From the NCBI GenBank assembly GCA_035772735.1, contig JASDFA010000008.1, positions 4,818,501 through 4,882,500 on the forward strand: a DNA stretch of 64,000 nucleotides. The letters run 5' to 3'. Under the pieces are notes generated by a model. It was not told where the DNA came from, searched no databases, and worked only from the letters and a program-made list of their open reading frames with translations. The DNA comes from Datura wrightii (taxonomy: Eukaryota > Streptophyta > Magnoliopsida > Solanales > Solanaceae). Below, piece by piece: positions 47,135-58,251 of this stretch. The stretch's first letter is position 1. Each line of letters opens with the position of its first letter. Both the position numbers and the translations under genes were made by a program.

Positions 47135-48891
47135 ATTTTGTGAACACTGGGGACAGTGTTCAGGTTAAGTGTGGGGTGGGAGTAGTTAGGTGCTAGCTGT
47201 TTAGTTGTTGTTTTTTGTTTATGTGGATGTGTTGTGTTGTTGTGCCTGTGAAAAATGTGACCTTGTGACTCTTTGTGATGTGTTTTGTAATTAAGTGGTG
47301 TTGTAATGAATATTACGTAGTTGTGTATTGTGTGAGTTGTTGTTGAATGGTTGTTGTGTAAAATATTTTTGTTTTCTATCGAAATTATTGAAATTTTTAA
47401 AATTTTTCGTTAAATTTCTTTTTTTTTGGGTTTCTCGGCCTTTATTTTCAGTGCTTTTACCGAGAATAGTCCCATTGAACCGAAGTCATAATTAGTGACC
47501 GTTCCCTATGATGGATTGATGATGACCGTCTTAAGGGAAATGTAGTCGATAGGAGTAGTTTCTATTTATTTTCTTTCTTTTGTTTGTTTCCCAAACGTGT
47601 CGCTACTTCATGGTTCGGAATTCTCATTACGTGTTGTACATGATATTATGTTGCAAAGGTGATTCATCTGAAAGCATGCAAATGCATAAACACGTTGAGA
47701 TACCTAGGCCATAGAGTTCGATTCGGTGTGATCGAGGCTTAATATTGAATTCTTGTAATTAGCTGATTGAAGAGTCTGTGAATATGTCTTGAGTTGAGCA
47801 TATGCAATGAGTGTGAGGTGAGTTTTCGATTATTCCATGCTAATGTAAAGTGTCTAGAACTTGCCTGGTGTGTGTATGAAACGAAATGAAGGATGTGTAT
47901 TGTAGGAAAGGATGTAGGCATTTCTTTGATTAAACCGAAAGTTTTTCCATTATCATACCTACCTTGAAGGTACATCCTAGTTAGCCCCATTGAGCCTTTA
48001 GCCTATTTTTTTCTTTCTTTGAAGAGGTACAAACCGAGCTTAATCCCTTCTTTTCATTAGCCTTGAATTTGATCCAAAACTCTTAAGCGCTCAAGAAAAA
48101 CAATTTTCCCAAGTGTAAAGGAGTGAGAATTGTGATAAGAAAGGAAAAGCGGAAGTGGTGAAAGTTAAAGAAAAGGTCAAAGGTGCACTTGCTGAAATTA
48201 AATAAAATAAAGATGTATAACTAATCTTGGTTATTAAGTCGAGTGTGCTTAAAGAAATGGGAACAAAAACAAAGAAAAGATTCAAGAATGAGAGGATGAA
48301 GGAAGAAACAATGCCCATAATGATGGTGGGATGTATTGAAAAACGCTTAAGGAAGCTAGTTGCTATTATTGGTTAGCCCAGTATTTACTAGTTCCTTAGT
48401 TTACATTACAACCCGTTAAGTCCTACGTGATCTTACATCACGCGTCCTTATATTAGTGGAGTAGTACACTAGAGGAAAGCGTATGGTTCATGACATGATG
48501 CATGTGAATTCTTTGGGAGAGAGAGCGAAATTGTGTTCATATACCCCTACATGTAATGCTTTGGAAATCGTATGATTGCAAATGGGGAGATTCTCTTGTG
48601 ATGTGAGGGCACATATTTGACGAGAGATTAAATTTCGTGTCGGATGTCTTGATCAGTTGATTTGCATGAGTTTTCCGAGATCGAGAGTCAATTCTTGAGT
48701 CTATGAGGTCTTAATGTGGGGTATGTCATTGTATTGATAAGACCATGCATGTTTTCTTGATGATTTGCTAGATTAAATAATCGGTATAGTCGTAGCTTGA
48801 ATTGTCGAGCCAAAGTAGCTATGCATGGGTGTCAATTGCATGAGATGTGAGAGTATTATTCGAGGAGAAGCAAGGTTTTAAGTGGGGTAAG
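47135..48891 (+). other. Element E 3' spacer between ORF3 and 3' LTR
   Basis: 1.76 kb with no coding frame. It opens with TTAAGTGTGGGGTGGGAG, like the sequence at the D ORF3 end, and ends in AAGTGGGGTAAG, which may serve as the polypurine tract. It probably holds the 3' untranslated part of ORF3. Confidence 0.65.
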
Positions 48892-50400
48892 TGATCTTGG
48901 GCAGAATTATATGCCCAAGTGATACTCAAATGCTTCATTTCGTCTTTGTTATCTATTGTTATTTGTGAATTCTCGTGTGATTTGTAGTTAAAATGTGAAT
49001 TTATACTAACCAACATGATTAGTGTTGTTTTGCAGGTAAAATGGAATTTTGGGAAGCTAAGATACATGTTGGTAAAAATCGGGAATGGACTTGGAAGCAA
49101 GGAGGGGAAGAGGTCAAGGAAGAGCAGCAAAAATAAGGGCTCCGCGCTGGAGCCGTGTGACACTGCCATCGCGGAGGCATTCTGCCTCAGGTGATTTAAT
49201 TATGGCCATTTCCAGTGAAGCCTCGCATTACCTCCGTGACACGGAGGCAATGCCACGCGACGCAAGCTGTGGCACGTTGAGTACAATTACCTGGGACATC
49301 AATTTCCAGTGTAGGTGCGCGATTTCACCGTGACACGTTGGCCAGGCTCCGCGATGCAGGCCGTGGCACGCCGAGGTGAAAAGTCTGAGGAGCCAAATTC
49401 CAGAGAGGGTCCGCGATACCCCCGTGGCACGGAGGGAGTGCTCCGCGATACACTCCGTGCCATGTTGCTTGTTATTCCGGGAAAAATTCCCACTAGCATA
49501 AATAGCACACTTAGGTTTTATTTTAAATAATGCTGACTTGGTTGAGAAAGAACGTGTGTTACAGGCAGTTGAGGGGACGAAAATTCTAGGGTTCTTCTCT
49601 ATCTCTTTCTCTTTTATCTCAATTGTTTGTATGATTTATACTCATTTGATGATGTTTAATCCACAAATGAGTGGCTAAATTCACTTCTTGTTGTGGTTAA
49701 GAACAATTGTAGTGGAATGTAATTGTTAATCATTTTAGTTTTCATCTTTTCTTCAATGGTTGTTCTATCAATTCTTGTTCTTACTGCATTAATGTTTGAC
49801 CAATGTTAATGTATATCTAAAAAATCTAATTTTGATTTTGAGAAGGAAAGAAATTGGAAAGATGTGAATTGGTAGGATATGATCTCTTCTTAGTTTGGGA
49901 AAATTGAGAATTGATTTACATTTAGAATAGAAATATATCTGAAAGTCTTATTAGTCAATTAAGGAATCGGTTTTGTATGGCTAGAACATGAAATTCTTTT
50001 ATCACAGAAATGTAGATTGAAGATTCATGATTCTTAAGTTGGATAGGAGACGAAAGTTCCAATCCATAGGCAATAATTCTTGACTAGCAACCAAAGGAAA
50101 GATTAACTGAATTGTATCGATAAATTAATTCCCTGCATGTTCGTTTTAACCTCAGCTTGCTCATTACTATTGTTCAGACTCACTTTATAATGTTGCTTTA
50201 GATTCTTATTAATTAGTAACTCAGACTCTAAAAATCTTATTCATTTGGTTGTCTACATTCTTAAAGATATAGTTCATTAACACTTAAGTTAATTATTATT
50301 GTAGTTCAGTCCCTGTGGGATCGATACTTGGCTTTACTTAAGCCACTTTACTACTTGTTCGACCACGTGCACTTGCGTGTAGTCACAGAAACACCGAACA
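48892..50400 (+). repeat. Element E 3' LTR, 1509 bp
   Basis: The same length and ends as the 5' LTR. The TATA box reads CATAAATA here (49497-49504) instead of TATAAATA. Its U3 modules keep several CG pairs that the 5' LTR has lost (for example CCACGCGACGCAAG against CCACATGATGCAAG). Confidence 0.95.
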
Positions 50401-50405
50401 AATAG
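50401..50405. repeat. Target site duplication AATAG, right copy of element E
   Basis: Directly after the terminal CA of the 3' LTR, and identical to 37652-37656. Confidence 0.93.
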
Positions 50406-51060
50406 TCTGCTCAGCTTGTCCATATGTCTGTGGGTGAAAAGTTGTGTTGAGTTTGACCCGAGTGCCAAGTCGCCTCTTAAATGATTTCGAGAAATACAAG
50501 GTGAACTGAGTATCTCTATCTGAAATGATGGACAAGGAAACTCCGTGCAGTCTGACTAACTCCCGGATGTACAGTCTAGCGTAATCCTCAGCCGAGTCTA
50601 TAGTCTTAACCGGTAGGAAATGTGCTGACTTAGTCATCCGATCTACAACCACTCAAATTGAGTCATGTTGTCAGCGAGTACGAGGTAGACCTATGATGAA
50701 GTTCATGTTCACTTCTTCCTATTTCCACGTAGGTATGATGATATCCTGAGTCATACCTCTATTTCTTTGATGTTCAACTTTAACCTGCTGGCAGTTTGAG
50801 CACTTAGCTAAAAGTTATGTAATGTCCTTCTTCATGCCATTCCACCAATATATTTCTCATACATCACAGTACATCTTAGAGGCACCAGGATGAATGGAAT
50901 ACATGGAGTTGTGTGCTTCTGCCAATATTTGCTGTCTCAAGTCATTTATGTATGGAACACACAATTTGCCCTGGTAACGAAGTAGACCATCTCCCCCTTT
51001 GGAGAAAGCCTCCACCTCTTTTCTTAGAACTGCATCTTTCAGTTTGAGTAGTAGGAGGTC
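50406..51060 (-). pseudogene. Element F integrase N-terminal and catalytic part
   Basis: On the minus strand, zinc-binding-type sequence near 50760-50960 (with stops) leads into VDRMTKSAHFLPVKTIDSAE, RLHGVSLSIISDRDTQF and FHPQTYGQAEQTI. The last codon before the E insertion lies at 50406. The second catalytic aspartate (ISDRD) and the glutamate segment (GQAEQ) are present. The frame breaks before 50652. Confidence 0.84.
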
Positions 51061-51580
51061 TTCATCCTACTTTGACTTAACCGCTACTACCAGTGAGGAT
51101 TTCGGGCCACTCTGGATTATAACTCCTCCCTTAGCTGAATCAACTAACTGCACTCCCAATTGAGCTAACCTATGGATATCTTTTACCAGCTCCTTCCTTC
51201 CCTCTTTAACATGAGCAACACTTCCCATAGACATCCTACTTAGGGCATCAACCACCACATAGGCCTTGACTGGGTGGTATAGCACGCTCATGTCATAGTC
51301 TTTCAATAATTCCAACCAACTTCTTTGATGAAGGTTCAAGTCCTTCTAACTGAACATGTACTGGAGACTCTTGTGGTTAGTGAAAACATCCACGTGAACC
51401 CCAGAAAGGTAATGTCTCCATATCTTCAAAGAAAATCCCACTGCCGCTAATCTAAGATCATGAGTCAGATAGTTCTTCTCATGAACCTTGAGCTGTTTGG
51501 AGGAATAAGCTATCACCTTATCCCGCTGCATCAAAATGTAACCAAGGCCAACTGGAGAAGTATCACAATAAACTACAAAC
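51061..51580 (-). pseudogene. Element F RNase H
   Basis: Minus-strand frames read QRDKVIAYSSKQLKVHEKNY, HDLRLAAVGFSLKIWRHYL and, past a stop, LHQRSWLELLKDYDMSVLYH, ending VVVDALSRMS. The usual TDH triplet before KSLQYMF reads TNH and the Glu of DLELAAV reads Arg, so two expected acidic residues are lost. The domain would not be active even without the stops. Confidence 0.82.
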
Positions 51581-52174
51581 TCATCGGTTCCTTCTGGTAA
51601 GGTTTAAACTGGAGCTGTAGCGAGTCGAGTCTTCAACTCTTGAAAAATCCTTCGCACATGAATCTGACCACTGAAACTTCATCCTTTTCTGAGTCAGTTT
51701 AGTTAGAGGGGATGCAATGAAGAAAACCCCTCTACACATCGCCGGTAATAACTGGCAAAACCTAAGAAACTCCTGATATCTGATGGGGAAGTAGGTCTTG
51801 GCCAATATTTACAACTACTATCTTTTGAGGATCCACCTGAATCCCCTCACCTAAGACCACATGTCCGGGGAAAGCCACTGACTTCAGCCATAATTTACAC
51901 TTATTAAATTTAGCGAACAACTAGCGGTCTCTAAGAGTCTGCAACACTATTCTCAGGTGGTTAGCATGATCTTTCTCGTTCCTGGAGTATATCAAGATGT
52001 CATCTATAAACAAAATAATGAACATGTCCAGGTACGGCTTGAATCCCTGTTTGTCAGATCCATGAAAGCTATAAGAGCATTGATTAGTCCAAAAGACATA
52101 ACCATAAATTCATAGTTAGCATATCGAGTTTTGAAGGCTATTTTCGGTATGTCAATTCTTTGACCCTGAGCTGG
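51581..52174 (-). pseudogene. Element F reverse transcriptase, C-terminal half
   Basis: From 52165 on the minus strand the RT palm motif FIDDILIYSRNEKDHANHLR (FIDD at 52010-51999) is readable, then LQTLRDR, a stop and FAKFNKC. A thumb/connection region follows to 51581 (ASPLTKLTQKRMKFQWSDSC). Blocks before the palm core are missing, since similarity stops where H begins. Several frame changes occur. Confidence 0.82.
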
Positions 52175-52896
52175 TGTTGATGAGTTGGTAATTTATCAAC
52201 TCATTAGGCTCTTAAGCATGAGCTTTAGCTTAGTTTTCAAGTCATTTAAATGAATTTTATGCCCTTTTTGCCTTTTTTATATGCAGATATCTGAGTTGAA
52301 AAGAAAGAGCATGAATTGTAGTAAAAAGGATGAATTCAGGTGAAAACTGTCGCTCCACCAATGAAAGCCGGTCAATTGCAGGCAACCATTGGGTTGAGGA
52401 GAAAATGCAACCGGCGGTCCGCGGACATAAACTGGCGACTCGCTGGTTCCATCACCGATAAATGCTGGACCTTGCTGGACCAAAGAGGAAATTAACTGGC
52501 AGCTCATAGATGAAAATCACGGAACCACCAAAGGCATCTCTAAAAGGTTCTGGAATGGCACTAGATCGCAGAAGAGAATAAACGGCGGCTCGCGAATTGC
52601 AACTGGCGAACCGCCGGTTCCATCGCAAGTGAAAAAAATGCCTGAACAGGGGCAATTACGTCTAGCACTATAAAAAGAGGTGATTGGTTGCCCTATTTTT
52701 GTATATAGTCTATAAGAAAGTACTCTGTACATATCTTTTTACACTCCTTTTGCTTTGAAAGAGAAAAACCCCATTGGAGAAGAAATTTGAATATTTCTCT
52801 CTCCTATTTTCATCTTCTTCCTTAGCAAGGTATAACCATTGTTATAGAAATATTTTGAGTTTGATTTTTCTTGATCTTAATGATGAAATCATTGTG
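52175..52896 (+). repeat. Sequence H: LTR-like U3 part, left of element G
   Basis: It starts TGTTGATGAGTTGGTAATTT where the RT of F breaks off. It has GC-rich repeats with CTGGCGACTCGC, GCGGCTCGCG and GCGAACCGCCGG (52395-52615). TATAAAAA follows at 52669-52676, then an AT-rich stretch. The second part lies after G (60398-60858). This looks like an LTR of another family (possibly Athila-like), but no second copy is seen. Confidence 0.6.
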
Positions 52897-55126
52897 TGTT
52901 ATACCTCAGAAGCCCAATGATAAGACTAGGGAGTTGAAATGGAGAAAATTTGAAATCTGGCATCAGGTCACAGAACTGGTCGTGATGTGACCCGTGGGGA
53001 TAGACCACGAGTCGTGATGTGAATCATAGTGAAAATTAGGATATGAGTTGGACCTTCAGATTCTAGGTCCCCACGGATGTGACCACAAGTTGTGGTTACA
53101 CCCCATGACTCGTTGAGTCAGTCATGGGCAAGGATGATGGGGAAGGAGAAGAAAACAATATTGTACCCATACAGAAGGACCCCCAAAAGTTGTGGTTAGT
53201 CACCATGATTCATGGGATAGGTCGTCGTCGGAAGGATGACAATTATTGGGAATTAAGGCAACACAGGTGACGAGTGGTGACCATGAGTCATGATCACCTG
53301 TAATGATTTGTGATGTCCCTTGTGACGAGCCCCAGGTGATTTGTTAGGCAGTGTACTTGACGGACGATGCCACGAGTCGTGGCTTGAGGTGAAGAGTTGT
53401 CATTTCCATCCTGGGGACTGGCAGTCAGTTATTTCCTACGAATTTATTAAGGGCTTTTCTATAATTCCGATGATCCTAAGGCCTAAACTATGTCATTTTA
53501 AGTCATTTTCAGGGTGTATAAAGATAGGTTAAGTCTTCTAGCCTATTCTAAACCCATGCATGCAAGTTAGAGAGTAAGAGAGGTGATCAAGCTTGTTCTT
53601 CTTCAAGTCCTTTTCAATTCCTCTTGGGAAATCAGAGATGTGTAAGAATCAGCTACAATCAGGTATGTAGGGCTGTGAGTGGGTGTTTTCATTCACACCC
53701 ATGCCAAATCTCTCGTAATTCATGAAGTTTTTTTAAAAAAAATCTTATGGGGTTTCATCCTAAATCTTACGAGAATCTAATGATCTATCTATGGGTTACT
53801 ACTTCTCATGTTTTACATCATATTTTATGAATCATGATTTGATTCTACCACTAATTTAATTATAATTTTATTGATTTCAAATTCTATTAAATTAAGCCTA
53901 ATTATGCATGTTCTATGATGAATCGAGTTATGATTCTTACCCTTACTTTGATGTTCTTAAACCCATCATAATTTATGAGTTATGATATGTATTTATTCAA
54001 ACTCTAATTATGAATTTATGATTTAAAAAGCATGTACCTAATTTATGAGTATACATGAACCTCATGATTTACGATTTATGATTTTTGGCCGACTCACAAG
54101 CCTTACCCTCATGGCTAGTTCACGTATTTACAAGCATGCTTATGATTATCATGATTTAACAAGCCCATGAATCTCATGTATATTATCCTATGAGCACTAT
54201 ATATATTTTGGGAGTAGTATTTATCACTGAGTAGGTTTGGGGCCAAAGTTTTGCCCCAAATCTCAGAACTACGTGCCACCGTAGGACATGATGGAACCTC
54301 CCTTAACACTGTCCCCTTTTTCACAAATGGTCCTTTCATGTGTGATTTCATGCTCTTCACAGTTCTACCTTGGCAAGGTACGAACACCCTCCCAACTAGG
54401 GATTTACAGGTTAGGCTCCATGTGTGCTCATATAGGGTATGTCAGTTATACGAATCTCTCATTGTTATTTATGATTTATGCATAGTTATGTTCATATGGT
54501 TTTGGCTCAAGTCATGTTTAATAATGTTTTTCTCTTATGATTATGCATATGGTTAATTTATGAATGCTTTGAAAACCTTGAGCCTTATATTACACAATGA
54601 TACTTATGTTATGAGCATGTTGTCCTACTCTTAAACACTTTTATGTATTTTAAATTTCCATTTTATTGGCCTTGCACACTCCATTCCACGCACTGACCAC
54701 ATACTCTATGTTGTATCATTTCATGATATAGGCCCCGACTCTCACACTCAGCCCCGTTCTTAGCTAGCCTTTCAGAGTTAGCATCCTACGCTTGTGGTGA
54801 GTCCTCATCTCCCAAGGACCATGTTTATCAGATTTCTCTATGTATGTTCAATTTTTTCTAGATTTAACGGGTTAGTTGGGGGTTTTGTCCCGTTAACCTA
54901 TCTGTCATGTTAGAGGCTTTCAGACTATATGCAGTATTCAGCTGTTTTGTATGAAGTACGCTTTTCTTCCTATATTAGGTCATGTTTTATGCCTCTGCTA
55001 TGTTATTAAGTTGAGTGCTACTCTTTATTAATTGAGTTAGATGTATTCTCATGCCATGGGTTGACTTGGGGTCTCTCGGGGCTCCTTGTCTGTGTCGCGA
55101 TCCAGGTCTACGTTCGGGTCATGAAA
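52897..55126 (+). repeat. Element G 5' LTR, 2230 bp
   Basis: It starts TGTTATACCTCAGAAGCCC and ends TTCGGGTCATGAAA, where the 3' copy has CATGACA. U3 has many GAGTCGTGRT/GTGACTCGTGG half-palindromes (52975-53390). It shows an extra 50 or so bases near 53150-53260 relative to the 3' LTR, among other length differences. Confidence 0.88.
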
Positions 55127-55130
55127 AACT

Positions 55131-55141
55131 TGATATCAAAG
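55131..55141 (+). other. Element G primer binding site
   Basis: TGATATCAAAG, a two-base variant of TGGTATCAGAG, placed 4 nt after the LTR. Confidence 0.75.
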
Positions 55142-55340
55142 AAATAGGTATCGAAGTGTCCTAGGGTGTCTAAAAGCCACGTTACGTAGAGTCTTTTTCA
55201 TGGGTGTGAAGCGCGCCACACTTATAACGAAAAGGCTATGAGACGTTTAGGAAATGTTCCCTTCTTTCATGACTCTATCTCATGCCATGAGTTTGATTCT
55301 CTCTATTCCTCTAACTCGTGCTATACACGTGTGAAGAAAC

Positions 55341-56108
55341 ATGTCTTCTTAGAACAACAATGGGAGTCAATCATCCCCACCAACTCCAATGGGTCCTATG
55401 CAAGTTACGGATGCAGAACTTGGGACCGCCCTCAGAGTGTTGATAACGGCCATGATCACCCAACCTATCCAGCAGCCTATCGCATCAATGAACCCTACCA
55501 GAGAGGCGACAACTACTAAGGTTCAAGAACTCACGAAGAGGAGCCCATCTAAGTTTGGTGATTCAAATATGGGTGGAGAGCGTAAGGGGAAATAAAGGAG
55601 CAGAGGCCCAGGACCGAAAACCTTGAGAGTTCTAAGCAAGGGTCGAGTTATGGGAGCCGCTCTCGACCTCGTCAGAAGTCTCTAGCTCAAGTTTGGGAAT
55701 ACAAGCCCTGGGTGAGGGAGATTACTTATCCAGTTTGCGGGCGCTGTAGGAAGAACCACCTAGGAAAGTATTTGGCAGGTTCAGATGTTTGTTTGTGGCC
55801 AACTTGGTCATAAGTACAGAGATTTCCCTTCAGCCAAGCAAGATAGCTAGAGAGGTAGTGCCCCGACCACCCCTCCAGTAGTCTTATCTAGCCAATTGGC
55901 ATGCTTGGAATGTGGTATATCACACACGGGATGGTGTTTGGTAGGTTCAGACATTTGTTACAGATGTGAGGAGGTCGAGCACATATGCAGGAATTGCCCA
56001 TCGGCCAAGCAAGGCAAGGGTAGAGCCGATGCGCCAATCACCGGATCAGCAGCTCCAGCAAATCGCCCATTCCAACAGGATAGGTTACCAAGAGCAAGTT
56101 GCAGTTAG
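55341..56108 (+). pseudogene. Element G gag remnant with two zinc-knuckle segments
   Basis: The frame from ATG 55341 hits TAG at the fourth codon (the context suggests CAG), then PPTPMGPMQVTDAELGTALR and a short linker to 55595. The capsid core of about 250 residues is missing, and the frame passes into the post-capsid segment (SSYGSRSRPRQKSLAQV). Two copies of a zinc-knuckle block follow (55736-55840 and about 55911-56010). Only the second keeps a full CCHC pattern (CYRCEEVEHICRNC). It ends with APANRPFQQDR. Confidence 0.75.
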
Positions 56109-56880
56109 CCTCAACTGTAGTCCCAGGTATGTTATAAGCCTTCCTATCGAACCTACCATGATTGCTAGTTACAAGAACTATTGTACAAGGTGCAAGATCC
56201 CTTTGTGCATTTTAATATGAGACTTATTTTTGTGGAAGGTAGGGAAATGGTAAGTGAAGGGCCAAGTCTGGTCTTGAGTTTTCTAGTAAGGAAGTTCTAT
56301 GAATAGTATTTTGGGGTAGTCAACCCACCCTCATTTATATGTTCCTCTTATGTTTCGCTCGATGCTACACTCAACTCATGCTTATGTTCAGAACCCTAAG
56401 ATGATAAGTAACCCCGTCAATCAGCGATTCCAATGTTACCTATTTAGCTTCATTTCATGACCCTCATTATGTATGTGAACTCATGTCTCTTATAACACTC
56501 AGCTCTATGAACTCAATCCCTAAGATTTACCCTATCGGCTCATAAGATTGTGCTATATCAGGTATATTCCTAGCTTAGATTTCTTAAACGATTCGTGCTC
56601 ATGATTCCCTTACTCTAAACCCTATGGATGATCCCCCTGATGGAGATGATGGTTAAAATTGGTACGTTCAAGGTAACTCCCTATCCCAACCTTAGATGAT
56701 CCCAATAGGTCTGAAATGTGTTTCATGATTAAATTGCGTATTTGGGTTGTGACCAGGGGATTCTGAATGAGTTTCGGGTAGATTTAAATGTTTTGCATAT
56801 TTGGCATGATCTTAAGAGTAAAAAGGGAAAAATCGGAGGTTCAGGACTTCAGAATTCTTAGCATAAATTGTAGAAGTTTG
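56109..56880 (+). other. Non-coding filler in place of protease/RT in element G
   Basis: About 770 bp with no RT, RNase H or other recognisable frame. Its beginning may hold protease traces (56110-56290). The origin of the rest is unknown. It is inside the LTRs, so it would be carried with the element. Confidence 0.5.
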
Positions 56881-58006
56881 TCTTGTTAACTCATTGGATG
56901 ATGGTGTCATTATTCAGAACGAATCAGAATCATCATTGGTGACTGATGTGAAATCTATACAACAAGAGGATCCTAGCTTAGTGAAGTTGAATGAAGTCGT
57001 TCAGGAGCAGAAGGTAGAGGTCGTCTCCAAAGAGGGAGATGGTGTGCTTTGATATGAAGGTAGTTGGTGTGTTCCAGGTATTGAAGATTCGAGAGCTAGT
57101 TCGGTTGCATGGGGTGACCTTGTCCATCATATCAGACAAAGGTACTCAGTTTGCCTTCCAGTCTTGGAAGTCATTTCAAAAGGGACTTGGTACTCAGGTC
57201 AAGCTCAGTACAATATTTCATCCGCAAACCGATGGTTAGGCGGAGCGGATGATTTAGGCTCTCGAGGACATGTTGAGAGCATGTGTGATTGACTTCAAGG
57301 GTAGTTGGGATGAGCATTTGCCTCTCATTGAGTTTGCATATACAACAATGATCACTCGAATATTCAGCTGGCCCCGTTTGAGGCTCTTTATGGATGGAGA
57401 TATGGATCTCATATTGGTTGGTTTGAATTCGGGGAAGCTATGATGATAGGTCCAGATTCAATCCATAAGGTCATGGAAAAGGTTTAGCATATAAGAGACA
57501 TGTTGAAAATAGCTCAGAGTCGCCAAAAGTCCTATGCGAATGTGAGAATGAGAGAACTTGAGTTTGAAGTCGACAATTGGGTATTTCTAGAGGTGTCCCC
57601 CGTGAAGAGGGTGGGGGGGTTCAGAAAAAAAGGGAAACTCAGTCCCCATTATGTTGGCCTATACCGAATTGTGCAACGGGTTGGCAAGGTAGCATATGAA
57701 TTGGAGTTGCCTTCAGAGTTAACTTCTGTGCATCCTGTATTCCATGTATCGCTCTTAAAGAAATGCTTGGGTGATCCCGCTCTAGTTGTTCCGGTGGACA
57801 GTGTTGGTGTGAAAGACAACCTTAGTTATGAAGAAATTCCGGTAGAAATACTGGATCGTCAGGTTCGAAGGCTAAGGAGCAAGGAAGTAGCTTCAATCAA
57901 GGTTTTATGGAGGAATCAGCAGGTTGAAGGAGCTACGTGGGAAGCCGAAGCAGACATGATGGCTAGATACCCCCATTTATTCTCTATCGGCTCAATTCCA
58001 GCTTGA
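56881..58006 (+). pseudogene. Element G integrase pieces and chromodomain-like tail
   Basis: SLVTDVKSIQQEDPSLVKLN (integrase start) runs to WCVPGIEDSRA and is joined at about 57085 to IRELVRLHGVTLSIISDKGT. The HHCC and first catalytic Asp are thus deleted. FHPQTDG is followed by TAG at 57237-57239 (CAG expected), then LEDMLRACVIDFKGSWDEHL with further stops. From 57500 the GPY-type region and tail are open (VGLYRIVQRVGKVAYELELP, EILDRQVRRLRSKEVASIKV, EAEADMMARYPHLF) to the stop at 58006. Confidence 0.85.
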
Positions 58007-58238
58007 GGTATCAGTTTTGCCCTAAACCTCTATTTAGTTTTCAATTTCAATTCATGTTCCCAAGTTCCTTTTATGTATATGGATATATGTATGATTCGTG
58101 AATTCAGTTCAGCCATGCAGTTTGAATCGGAGATAGTCATTCCGTCAATTTTTGGCTTAAATGATCAATATTTGAGTATGATGATTTCATTTTCTGCTTT
58201 TCTGTAATGATTTTCAACATTTGAGGACGAATGTTCCC

Positions 58239-58251
58239 AAGGAGGAGATAT
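58239..58251 (+). other. Element G polypurine tract
   Basis: AAGGAGGAGATAT directly precedes the 3' LTR, matching element F. Confidence 0.8.

Larger units (their letters stand above)
37657..50400 (+). mobile_element. Element E: complete Athila-family LTR retrotransposon, 12,744 bp
   Basis: Two 1509-bp LTRs (37657-39165 and 48892-50400) flank the primer site, gag, protease, RT, RNase H, integrase, a spacer with hairpins and an intron, ORF3 and a 3' spacer. AATAG lies on both sides (37652-37656 and 50401-50405), a 5-bp target duplication, inside the integrase of element F. By eye the two LTRs differ by a few percent, many changes being CG to TG or CA, so insertion is not very recent. The coding parts carry many stops and one small deletion (about 42772). 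It is structurally complete but not autonomous. Confidence 0.95.
32866..52174 (-). mobile_element. Element F: Tekay-like retrotransposon split by element E, 5' part lost
   Basis: On the minus strand it has part of RT (52165-51541), RNase H, integrase (to 50406), then element E, then the rest of integrase and the chromodomain-like tail (37651-36824), a polypurine tract and the 3' LTR (36666-32866). If E and one AATAG are taken out, the integrase frame runs across the joint without a break. Everything before mid-RT is missing where sequence H starts (about 52175). Confidence 0.88.
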
